Assembly (NCBI GenBank): GCA_016926115.1 | Contig: JAFGPF010000009.1 | Coordinates: 1-22,212 of the forward strand | Source: Dehalococcoidales bacterium | GTDB lineage: Bacteria > Chloroflexota > Dehalococcoidia > Dehalococcoidales > RBG-16-60-22 | Direction: 5' to 3' | Length of the DNA: 22,212 nucleotides | Shown: one piece after another, positions 1 to 5,702 of the stretch | How positions within the stretch are numbered: the first letter of the stretch is position 1 | Layout: each line of letters begins with the position of its first letter | Made by a program: the position numbers and the translations under genes | The notes under the pieces: model-generated | What the model saw: the letters and a program-made list of their open reading frames with translations, nothing else | The model's database searches: none | Told to the model about the DNA's origin: nothing

Positions 1-12
1 ACTATAACTGCA

Positions 13-46
13 AACTAACGTCATTCCCGCGAAAGCGGGAATCCAG
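13..46 (+). repeat. Dispersed hairpin repeat, copy 1
   Basis: Core is ATTCCCGC, loop GAAA, GCGGGAAT, a perfect 8-bp stem with a GNRA-type loop, flanked by CGTC on the left and CCAG on the right. The 34 bases 13-46 are identical to 60-93, so the identity extends 6 bases left of the 28-base unit shared with the other copies. Such short palindromic elements are usually non-autonomous repeats of REP/MITE type. Confidence 0.9.
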
Positions 47-59
47 AGTTATAACAAAC

Positions 60-93
60 AACTAACGTCATTCCCGCGAAAGCGGGAATCCAG
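60..93 (+). repeat. Dispersed hairpin repeat, copy 2
   Basis: Exact 34-base copy of 13-46, in the same orientation, offset by 47 bases. The pair looks like a local tandem duplication of one element including its left flank AACTAACG. Two copies with a 13-base spacer are too few and too close to be a CRISPR array. Confidence 0.9.
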
Positions 94-293
94 TAGCGTA
101 TACAGTCGGCAGGTGACATTTACCGGTTGTAAGTCATCGGTTTTTAGTTTACAGTAAATAGTAACAGGTTATGATAAAAAAGCAACTTACTACAAATTGA
201 AAAACGAATACCCCAATATTGAAGCTGACTTAACATATAACGAAAAACGAATACCCGAAGCTGATTACGCTCGAAAAAATGAAAAAAATAAAA

Positions 294-314
294 ATAACGA
301 ATAACGAATAACGA
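294..314 (+). repeat. Triple ATAACGA heptamer tandem
   Basis: Three perfect head-to-tail copies of ATAACGA end seven bases before the icd ribosome-binding site. The related word ACGAATA also occurs at 204-210 and 247-253, so the word recurs through about 110 bases. It could be a cluster of regulator sites or simple-sequence drift; the sequence alone does not decide. Confidence 0.6.
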
Positions 315-333
315 ATCATCTGGAGTACCGTTA

Positions 334-1422
334 GTGGCATATAAAATCACCTTTATCCCCGGCGACGGCGTCGGCCCGGAAATAGCCGAGGCAACTAAAA
401 GGGTGCTGGAAGCTACCGGGGTGAAATTCAACTGGGAGCTTGCCTGTGCCGGCGCGGACGTCATCGATAAGTACGGCACCCCCCTCCCCGACTCCGTCCT
501 GGACTCCATACGTAAGAACAGGGTGGCTATCAAGGGACCCGTAACCACGCCGGTGGGCACCGGCTTCCGCAGCGTCAACGTCGCCATGCGTAAGGCTCTG
601 GACCTCTATGCCTGCGTGCGACCCTGCAAGACATATCCCGGCGCCCCCACCCCCTTTAAAGACGTTGATATCGTTATCATCAGGGAGAACACGGAAGACC
701 TCTACGCGGGTGTGGAGTTCGAGAAAGGCACGCCGTCAGCTAAAGAACTGATAACCTTTATCAATAATAAACTGGGCGACGTTATTAAAGCCGACTCCGG
801 CTTAAGCATCAAGATGATTACGGAATCGGCCAGCCGGCGCATCATCACCTACGCCTTCGAATATGCCCGCAAATACGGACGCCGGAAGGTTACCGCCACA
901 CAGAAAGCCAACATCATGAAATACTCGGACGGACTGTTCCTCTCGGTGGCGCGGGAAGTGGCGGCTAAATACCCGGACATCGAGTTCCAGGAAGCGCTCA
1001 TTGACAACCTCTGCATGCAGCTCGTGCGCCGACCGCAGGAGTACGACGTCATCGTCGCCCCCAACCTCTACGGCGATATCATATCCGACCTCTGCGCGGG
1101 ACTCGTCGGCGGACTGGGGCTTGCCCCCGGCGCTAATATCGGCGACGATATTGCCCTCTTTGAGCCGACCCACGGCAGCGCCCCCAAATATACCGGACAG
1201 AACCGGGTCAACCCCATGGCGATGATGCTCTCCGGCGTGATGATGCTGCGGCACCTCGGCGAGGTTGAAGCCGCCGACCGACTTGAAAAAGCCATCGCCG
1301 CCGTCATCGCTGAGGAGAAAAACGTCACCTACGATATGAAACCCACCCGCGAAGACCCCTCCGCCGTCGGCACTTCCCGAGTGGCGGACGCCGTCATCGA
1401 AAAACTTCAGAGTTCGCGTTGA
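334..1422 (+). CDS. icd: Isocitrate dehydrogenase (IDH/IPMDH family)
   Basis: This 362-residue beta-decarboxylating dehydrogenase most likely oxidises isocitrate to 2-oxoglutarate in the cytoplasm. Family landmarks are RSVNVAMRKALDLYA near residues 82-96 (the Ser/Asn/Arg substrate loop typical of isocitrate rather than isopropylmalate enzymes), RENTEDLYAGVE, KANIMKYSDGLF, NLYGDIISDL and EPTHGSAPKYTGQ. Lys285-Tyr286 in that last motif match the E. coli Icd Lys344-Tyr345 pair that contacts the NADP phosphate, whereas NAD enzymes usually have Asp-Ile there; the equivalent of Arg395 is not kept (TYDMKP), so the coenzyme stays open. The start is GTG with TGGAG at 321-325, eight bases upstream. The length is that of the short IDH group. 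Homoisocitrate dehydrogenase is the main alternative. Confidence 0.9.
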   Translation: MAYKITFIPGDGVGPEIAEATKRVLEATGVKFNWELACAGADVIDKYGTPLPDSVLDSIRKNRVAIKGPVTTPVGTGFRSVNVAMRKALDLYACVRPCKTYPGAPTPFKDVDIVIIRENTEDLYAGVEFEKGTPSAKELITFINNKLGDVIKADSGLSIKMITESASRRIITYAFEYARKYGRRKVTATQKANIMKYSDGLFLSVAREVAAKYPDIEFQEALIDNLCMQLVRRPQEYDVIVAPNLYGDIISDLCAGLVGGLGLAPGANIGDDIALFEPTHGSAPKYTGQNRVNPMAMMLSGVMMLRHLGEVEAADRLEKAIAAVIAEEKNVTYDMKPTREDPSAVGTSRVADAVIEKLQSSR

Positions 1423-1479
1423 TATCAACCGTTTCACTGTGTTAGAATTTTTCCTGCAATCACAAAATAAAGGAGCATT

Positions 1480-1887
1480 ATGGACAAGAAAGAAATACTG
1501 GCATTCATCACCAAAAACCCAATCGCTTACCTGGCGACATCGGAAGATAATACACCGCATGTGCGCGCCCTCGGTACGTTCCGCGCCGACGAAAGCGGCA
1601 TCATTTTCTCGATGCAGTCGGACAAAAACGTGTATAAACAGGTGTGCGCCAACCCCAGGACCGAGATTTGTTACTTCGCCGACGGTGTTCAGGTAAGAAT
1701 CAACGGTGAACTGGAACCGGTAGCGGACATGGACCTGAAAAAGGAAATAGCGGAAGCGCGCCCCTTTTTAAAACCCGGCGTGGAGCAGCACGGCTGGGAC
1801 TACGTAGGCGTATTCAAGGTGGTTAACGCCAGGGCCAGCGTGCTTAATATGGGTAAACCGGGTCCCATGACGTACACGGACTTATAA
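1480..1887 (+). CDS. Pyridoxamine 5'-phosphate oxidase-like flavin-binding protein
   Basis: The 135-residue protein resembles the small split-barrel PNPOx-like family, which bind FMN, F420 or heme. The pattern is LATSEDNTPHVRALGTF near residues 20-36, then SDKNVYKQVCANPRTEICYF near 47-66, and a C-terminal strand ending MGKPGPMTYTDL. It lacks the long C-terminal part of true PdxH, so vitamin B6 synthesis is unlikely; a flavin-dependent reductase or a sensor is more plausible. AAGGAG lies just before the ATG. It follows icd after 57 bases and precedes the HIT gene by 10 bases, so the latter pair is probably co-transcribed. Its substrate is unknown. Confidence 0.85.
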   Translation: MDKKEILAFITKNPIAYLATSEDNTPHVRALGTFRADESGIIFSMQSDKNVYKQVCANPRTEICYFADGVQVRINGELEPVADMDLKKEIAEARPFLKPGVEQHGWDYVGVFKVVNARASVLNMGKPGPMTYTDL

Positions 1888-1897
1888 AGAGAGTCAG

Positions 1898-2257
1898 ATG
1901 AGCCCCGAAGAGAGTAATACCGACTGCATTTTCTGCAAGATTGCATCGGGAGAGATGCCCTCGGAAATCGTTTACGAGGACGAGGATGTCGTCATTTTCC
2001 CGGACATCAATCCCCTGACGCCGGTGCATCTGCTCGTCATTCCCCGCAAGCACATTGTTTCCCTTGAGGAAATGGCGGACGAAGACACGACCATCGTCGG
2101 CAAGATGACCCGCGCTGCCAACCGGGTAGCCCGTGAGCAGGGACTCTCCAGAAACGGCTACCGGCTGACCATCAACAGCGGGCCGGATGCGGGGCAGGTA
2201 ATATTCCACCTGCATATGCACCTCATGGGAGGCAGGCACCTGGACTGGAAGCACTAA
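1898..2257 (+). CDS. hinT: HIT family nucleotide hydrolase
   Basis: The 119-residue protein carries the histidine triad HLHMH at residues 104-108 within FHLHMHLMGG; the middle His106 would be the nucleophile that attacks the alpha phosphate of AMP conjugates. The N-terminus has the CIFCKIASGE block (Cys10, Cys13) and INPLTPVHLLVIPRKH seen in PKCI/HinT-like proteins, which cleave adenosine phosphoramidates and aminoacyl-AMP. Length fits the family. It begins 10 bases after the PNPOx-like gene with only a weak AGAGAG upstream, so it may depend on upstream translation. Its TAA shares three bases with the TAG of the opposing Nudix gene (2254-2257), leaving no room for an intergenic terminator. 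Confidence 0.92.
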   Translation: MSPEESNTDCIFCKIASGEMPSEIVYEDEDVVIFPDINPLTPVHLLVIPRKHIVSLEEMADEDTTIVGKMTRAANRVAREQGLSRNGYRLTINSGPDAGQVIFHLHMHLMGGRHLDWKH

Positions 2258-2793
2258 AGACCGGCTTTTTTCAGGTACTCCAGGTAATACAGCACTCCGG
2301 CGATGGTCTTGCCGTCCTCTACCGCATCCGAAGTAACGAGTTCGGCTGCCTGCGCGATTGGCACGGGCACCACCTCGATGCCGGGGGTGTCCTCGGCGGA
2401 GAGGGGATCTTGCACAAGGTCCTCGGCAAGATAAAGGTATAAATACTCGTCGCAGAAGCCCGGCGTGGTATAAAATCCGCCGAGTCGCTTTATCTTGCGC
2501 GGTCGGTAGCCCGTCTCCTCGCGCATCTCCCTTACCACCGCCGCCCCGATATCCTCACCTTCATCGATGCCCCCCGCCGGTAACTCCAGCAGGTCTTTCC
2601 CCACCGCCTGGCGGTACTGCTTTACCAGCAGAATATTACCATCGGCGTCCACGGGTATAACGGTGATACAGGCGGCATGCTGCACGACTTCCCGGGTGCT
2701 TTTCCGTCCGTCGATGGTCCTGACGGTATCGACGCGCAGCGTAAGAACACGGCCTTCGTAGATAATCCGGGTGGAGAGTGTTTCCTCCGCCAA
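2254..2793 (-). CDS. Nudix hydrolase, ADP-ribose pyrophosphatase type
   Basis: A complete Nudix box runs from Gly74 to Tyr96 (GGIDEGED ... REMREETGY), with the catalytic REXXEE glutamates. The preceding ACITVIPVDADGNILLVKQYR and following GGFYTTPGFCDEYLYLYLAEDL match the ADP-sugar/ADP-ribose pyrophosphatase subgroup, which splits ADP-ribose to AMP and ribose 5-phosphate. The frame stays open upstream, but I chose the TTG at 2793 (179 residues). It sits one base after the upstream GNAT stop (TAG-A-TTG), GGGGAG lies about 10 bases before it, and the residues before it are just the GNAT gene read in another frame. This is the last gene of a nadK-GNAT-Nudix operon, which suggests a link with NAD turnover. 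Confidence 0.88.
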   Translation of the reverse strand: MAEETLSTRIIYEGRVLTLRVDTVRTIDGRKSTREVVQHAACITVIPVDADGNILLVKQYRQAVGKDLLELPAGGIDEGEDIGAAVVREMREETGYRPRKIKRLGGFYTTPGFCDEYLYLYLAEDLVQDPLSAEDTPGIEVVPVPIAQAAELVTSDAVEDGKTIAGVLYYLEYLKKAGL

Positions 2794-2794
2794 T

Positions 2795-3262
2795 CTAGGT
2801 CGTCTCCCCGGCGTGGTAGATAAGCGCAGTCTCGTCGCAGTTGGGGAACTTGGGACAGCGGAAACAGTCCGTCCAGACCTTGCGCGGCAGTTCCGCTTTG
2901 TCGATATCGACAAACTTATACCGCTTGAAAAAGTCCGGCTGGTAGGTAAAGCAGAAGACGGTGTTTATTCCGAGTGCCCCGGCTTCTTCGAGGCAGGCTT
3001 TCACCAGCTCGCTGCCCAGGCCCTTCTTCTTGCTTTCCTCGACCACGGCTATCGAACGTACCTCGGCTAGGTCTTCCCAGCTGACGTGCAGCGCCCCGCA
3101 GGCGACCACCTTATCGCCCTCTTTGATGACAAAATAGTCGCGGATATCCTCGTACAGCTCGCTCAGCGGACGCGCCAGCATCTCGCCTTTGCTGGCGTAG
3201 TCGTTAATCAGCTTATGCATCTGGGGTATATCCGGTATTCTAGCTTTTTCTACCTGACTCAC
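2795..3262 (-). CDS. GNAT N-acetyltransferase, short N-acetylglutamate synthase-like
   Basis: This 155-residue GNAT protein resembles the short stand-alone N-acetylglutamate synthases that start arginine synthesis from glutamate and acetyl-CoA. It shows ARIPDIPQMHKLINDYA at the N-terminus, VACGALHVSWEDLAEVRSIAV in the middle, and the acetyl-CoA loop in EESKKKGLGSEL. The C-terminus has an unusual cysteine cluster, Cys133-x2-Cys136-x5-Cys142 (DCFRCPKFPNCDE), which could bind a metal or form a redox switch. The start is GTG (CAC on the plus strand) with AAAGGA about 8 bases upstream; the gene overlaps the end of nadK by 23 bases. No other arginine gene is adjacent, so the substrate call is tentative. 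Confidence 0.8.
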   Translation of the reverse strand: MSQVEKARIPDIPQMHKLINDYASKGEMLARPLSELYEDIRDYFVIKEGDKVVACGALHVSWEDLAEVRSIAVVEESKKKGLGSELVKACLEEAGALGINTVFCFTYQPDFFKRYKFVDIDKAELPRKVWTDCFRCPKFPNCDETALIYHAGETT

Positions 3263-4091
3263 CTTGTTTTCCTTTCAATTTATCCTCGAGCGAACTATAG
3301 AAAGACTCCCGGGGACGAATTCTTAAAAACTTCATCGTGTAGGGACTCCGCCTGACGATAACGCTAGCGTCGTCGGACAGAGCCAGATTGATATGCCCAT
3401 CCACGCTTAGCGCCGCCGGGTGATACGTGTTAAGCCGCAGCCGAAGCTCCGCCGTTTCCGGCAGTACCAGGGGATACGCCGGGCTAAGGTGAGGCGCTAT
3501 CGGCACCAGCAGGAAGTCGCGCGACTGCGGATACATGATAGGCCCGTGCGCCGCCAGCGCGTAGCCGGTGCTTCCGGTGGCCGTCGCCACGATTACGCCA
3601 TCGGTTTTATATGTAGTCAGATACTGTCCGTCGACGCTGGCATCGACCCTTATCAAGCGGGCGATTTCACCCCGCGCCACCACTACGTCGTTCAGTGCAT
3701 GGTATATCTGCGATTTCTTGCCGGAGGCGTTTACTTCCACCTGGAGCATTGCCCTCTCGTCGATCCAGCCCTTTGAGTCGATTAACTCCGGCAGTTTCTC
3801 CTGCGCTTCGTCCGCATCGAGTTCGGTCATAAAACCAAGCTTGCCCAGGTTGATGCCGGCAATGGGGGTATCTCCCGGAATAACCGCCTGTACCGCCCGC
3901 AGTATCGTGCCGTCCCCACCCACCGTAAGGATAAGTTCGGTCCCGTCTAAGCTGCCGCAGGCTTTTTCCGTGTCCCATGCGGAGCATACCCATACGGAGA
4001 GCCCCTTCCCCTTGAGAAACGCTTCCAGTTCGCCCGCCTTTTTACGGGTGGCTTCCACCTTGGGATGATACAATATTCCTATTTTTTTCAC
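3240..4091 (-). CDS. nadK: NAD kinase
   Basis: The 283-residue protein phosphorylates NAD to NADP. It has the family signature GGDGT at residues 58-62, NLGKLGFMTEL at 81-91, and the NAD-binding block TDGVIVATATGSTGYALAA, followed by the usual beta-rich C-terminal domain with SVDGH. The normal Asn-Glu in the middle of the protein reads Asn-Asp (ALNDVVV), a mild substitution. The start is GTG with AGGA about 9 bases upstream, and a stronger AGGAGGGG lies further up. It is the first gene of the minus-strand operon, overlapping the GNAT gene by 23 bases. Confidence 0.95.
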   Translation of the reverse strand: MKKIGILYHPKVEATRKKAGELEAFLKGKGLSVWVCSAWDTEKACGSLDGTELILTVGGDGTILRAVQAVIPGDTPIAGINLGKLGFMTELDADEAQEKLPELIDSKGWIDERAMLQVEVNASGKKSQIYHALNDVVVARGEIARLIRVDASVDGQYLTTYKTDGVIVATATGSTGYALAAHGPIMYPQSRDFLLVPIAPHLSPAYPLVLPETAELRLRLNTYHPAALSVDGHINLALSDDASVIVRRSPYTMKFLRIRPRESFYSSLEDKLKGKQGESGRKS

Positions 4092-4212
4092 GTTCTTTAT
4101 CCTGCGTTCCCCTCCTGTTTCTATTACCGGGGAAACAAGAAAAGTGTAGCAATTCCGAGTTCACAGTGTCAAGCAGGAGGTGTGCAACTTACTCACACTA
4201 ATGCCGATTATT

Positions 4213-4240
4213 CGTCATTCCCGCGTAAGCGGGAATCCAG
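4213..4240 (+). repeat. Dispersed hairpin repeat, copy 3
   Basis: Same 28-base unit as copies 1 and 2 (CGTC, ATTCCCGC stem, CCAG flank), but the four-base loop is GTAA instead of GAAA. Both loops fit the GNRA pattern on this strand. Confidence 0.9.
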
Positions 4241-4492
4241 AGCAACTCCTCCCCCCTCGGCTGTTATCTATTCCCACCCATACCGCACCATTTCATTTTC
4301 GGCTTAGCCCGGAGTTACTTACGGGTTAGCCGCAGAAACCCCGAGGGCGGGTTCGGGTGGGAAGAACACTCAACAGTGTGGCAAAAAGAGCCAGCGTCCT
4401 TTCTCAATCATTAACGGCTTACCCCTTAAGTTATTTCCGCCTTCCTTGCCGCTTGTTACCTGATACTTACCAATTATCCCTAGGGGGCGTCT

Positions 4493-4515
4493 AAGAGGGG
4501 CTTCGCCCCTCTTTT
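4493..4515 (+). terminator. Terminator-like hairpin, possibly part of a repeat
   Basis: AAGAGGGG (4493-4500), loop CTTCG, CCCCTCTT (4506-4513), then TT form a perfect 8-bp stem with a very short T tract. It is far from any plus-strand gene end; read on the minus strand it lies upstream of nadK. It could stop readthrough into the HdrB-like operon, but a palindromic repeat fragment is equally likely. Confidence 0.4.
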
Positions 4516-4524
4516 AAACATCTT

Positions 4525-4582
4525 CCCCCTCTCCAATCACACAATCTCCCAATCTAATATATGTCCCTGATTGGAGAGGGGG
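4525..4582. repeat. 15-bp perfect inverted repeat with 28-base spacer
   Basis: CCCCCTCTCCAATCA at 4525-4539 is the exact reverse complement of 4568-4582. The spacer is AT-rich. Short terminal inverted repeats of this kind are typical of miniature inverted-repeat elements, but no flanking target duplication is evident and no second copy lies in the window. Confidence 0.65.
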
Positions 4583-4644
4583 TCAGGGGGTGAGGTAAAT
4601 ATAAAACAACACCAAAATCGCAATCTGTTGACACGCACATCAAC

Positions 4645-4673
4645 TTGCCACTGCAACCCCGAGGATGTATCAT
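4645..4673 (+). promoter_or_regulatory. Candidate sigma-70-type promoter for the HdrB/LUD operon
   Basis: TTGCCA (4645-4650), a 17-base spacer and TATCAT (4668-4673) each differ from consensus at one base. A start about seven bases downstream of the -10 box would leave a leader of only about 9 bases before the ATG at 4689, which agrees with the lack of a clear ribosome-binding site there. A perfect TTGACA at 4628-4633 has no matching -10 box. Confidence 0.5.
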
Positions 4674-4688
4674 TAATAAGCAGCGACT

Positions 4689-5702
4689 ATGGACAGCGAA
4701 TTAGTGCCCCCTGGACTTACCTACCTTGCCGATAACATCATTTCACGCCAGAACATCCTCGGTGTCAACAAGGAACAAGGCGCCCGCTGGGCGCAAAAAC
4801 TCGACCTCCCCAGACAGGCCGAAATTACCTTCTTCGCCGGCTGCGGCTACCAGTACTCCGCGCAACTGGAGAGACTGATGTCCCTGGCGCGGGGGGTGGA
4901 CAAGAGCGTCATCGGCTCGGAACTGCCCATGCGCTTCGCCCGCTTTCAGAAAAAGCTGGGACTCAACCTGCCCGGTATCTACAGCAACGTCCTTTCCCTG
5001 AAGATGCTGCCGGGTAAGGAAGAGGCCAAGCCGCTGGAAGCGGCTATCAAGGTGCTGCGTAACCTGGGCGTCCGGCCGGGCTACCTCGCCGAGGAGGAAC
5101 CCTGTTGCGGGGCGCCGCTGAACCACGCCGGACTGCAAACAAAGTTCGCCGAAAACGCCCGCCGGGCCTACGATAAACTGAAATCGTTCGGCGTGAAACA
5201 GATTATCGGCATCGTCCCCTACTGTACCCACGCCGTACAGAAGCTCTTCCCCCTCTACGTGGACGGCTACGACCTTGAAGTCAGGCACTTCCTGGAAGTC
5301 GTCGCCGATAAGATTCCGTCCCGCAAGCTGAAATACCCCAGGAAGGTAAAAGTCGCCTACCACGACCCTTGCCAGCTGGTGCGCTACCTGAGCCTGGTCG
5401 AGGAACCGCGCAAGATACTCAAAGCCATCGAGAACATCGAACTGGTTGAACCTGAATGGACCCGCGGGGAGTGGGCGACCTGCTGCGGCGGCGGGGGAGG
5501 CTTCGAGACCGTTTTCCCGGAACTGAGCCAGGTGCTGGCGGTCAATCGCGCCGGCGAGCTGCTGGAGACCGGGGCGGAATTAATCGTAACGCACTGCCCC
5601 GGCTGCATCATGCAGCTCAAGGACGGACTGCGGGAACTGAAGGCGGAAAGCATCGAGGTGCTCGACCTGTCACAGGTCGTCGCTGCGGCTATGGAAACAT
5701 GA
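4689..5702 (+). CDS. HdrB/LutA-like iron-sulfur protein with two CCG domains
   Basis: This 337-residue protein resembles HdrB and LutA, electron-transfer or disulfide-handling subunits built of two CCG (cysteine-rich) domains. Domain 1 shows Cys52 (FFAGCGYQ), Cys139-Cys140 (PCCGAP) and Cys179 (PYCTHA); the last CxxC position is incomplete because the second cysteine is missing. Domain 2 is complete: Cys228 (HDPCQ), Cys265-Cys266 (CCGGGGG), Cys303 and Cys306 (HCPGC). It lacks the N-terminal ferredoxin domain of GlcF/HdrD proteins. The ATG has no good ribosome-binding site. It overlaps the next gene by ATGA, which carries LUD and ferredoxin domains, so the two probably form a complex. The physiological partner is unknown. 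Confidence 0.85.
   Translation: MDSELVPPGLTYLADNIISRQNILGVNKEQGARWAQKLDLPRQAEITFFAGCGYQYSAQLERLMSLARGVDKSVIGSELPMRFARFQKKLGLNLPGIYSNVLSLKMLPGKEEAKPLEAAIKVLRNLGVRPGYLAEEEPCCGAPLNHAGLQTKFAENARRAYDKLKSFGVKQIIGIVPYCTHAVQKLFPLYVDGYDLEVRHFLEVVADKIPSRKLKYPRKVKVAYHDPCQLVRYLSLVEEPRKILKAIENIELVEPEWTRGEWATCCGGGGGFETVFPELSQVLAVNRAGELLETGAELIVTHCPGCIMQLKDGLRELKAESIEVLDLSQVVAAAMET

Larger units (their letters stand above)
1..333. other. AT-rich gene-free leader upstream of icd
   Basis: No credible gene is present. The stretch holds two copies of the dispersed hairpin repeat near its left edge, then about 230 bases that are much richer in A and T than the genes around it. Inside are an imperfect direct repeat (199-228 and 242-264, sharing GAAAAACGAATACCC and GAAGCTGA, with CAATATT extra in the first copy) and a perfect triple ATAACGA tandem at 294-314. 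An open frame on the minus strand at 144-587 runs into icd antisense and is judged spurious. The region presumably carries the icd promoter, but I could not pick a convincing -35/-10 pair. Confidence 0.7.
4092..4688. other. Gene-free stretch with palindromic repeat debris
   Basis: This 597-base divergent gap between nadK and the HdrB-like gene holds no credible coding region and no tRNA that I can fold. It contains one dispersed hairpin repeat (4213-4240), a strong GC-rich hairpin followed by TT (4493-4515), and a 15-base perfect inverted repeat with a 28-base spacer (4525-4582). A promoter-like pair lies at 4645-4673. Near 4302-4333 there is an imperfect inverted pair (CGGCTTAGCCCG against CGGGTTAGCCG) resembling the hairpin at 7811-7829. 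The mixture looks like decayed non-autonomous repeat elements. Confidence 0.7.

Noticed and set aside
19..93. A two-unit CRISPR-like array
   Set aside because: Only two repeats with a 13-base spacer, the repeat is a strong self-palindrome also scattered at three other places, and no cas gene is present.
2794..2913. A 40-residue N-terminal extension of the Nudix protein
   Set aside because: It is Arg/Ser/Thr-rich, lies wholly inside the GNAT gene in another frame, and the TTG at 2793 is placed for restart translation.
4320..4480. A possible tRNA or small RNA around GGGTTAGCC and GGTTCGGG
   Set aside because: No cloverleaf with a 7-bp acceptor stem could be formed, and the GGTTCGG-like piece lacks the paired T arm.
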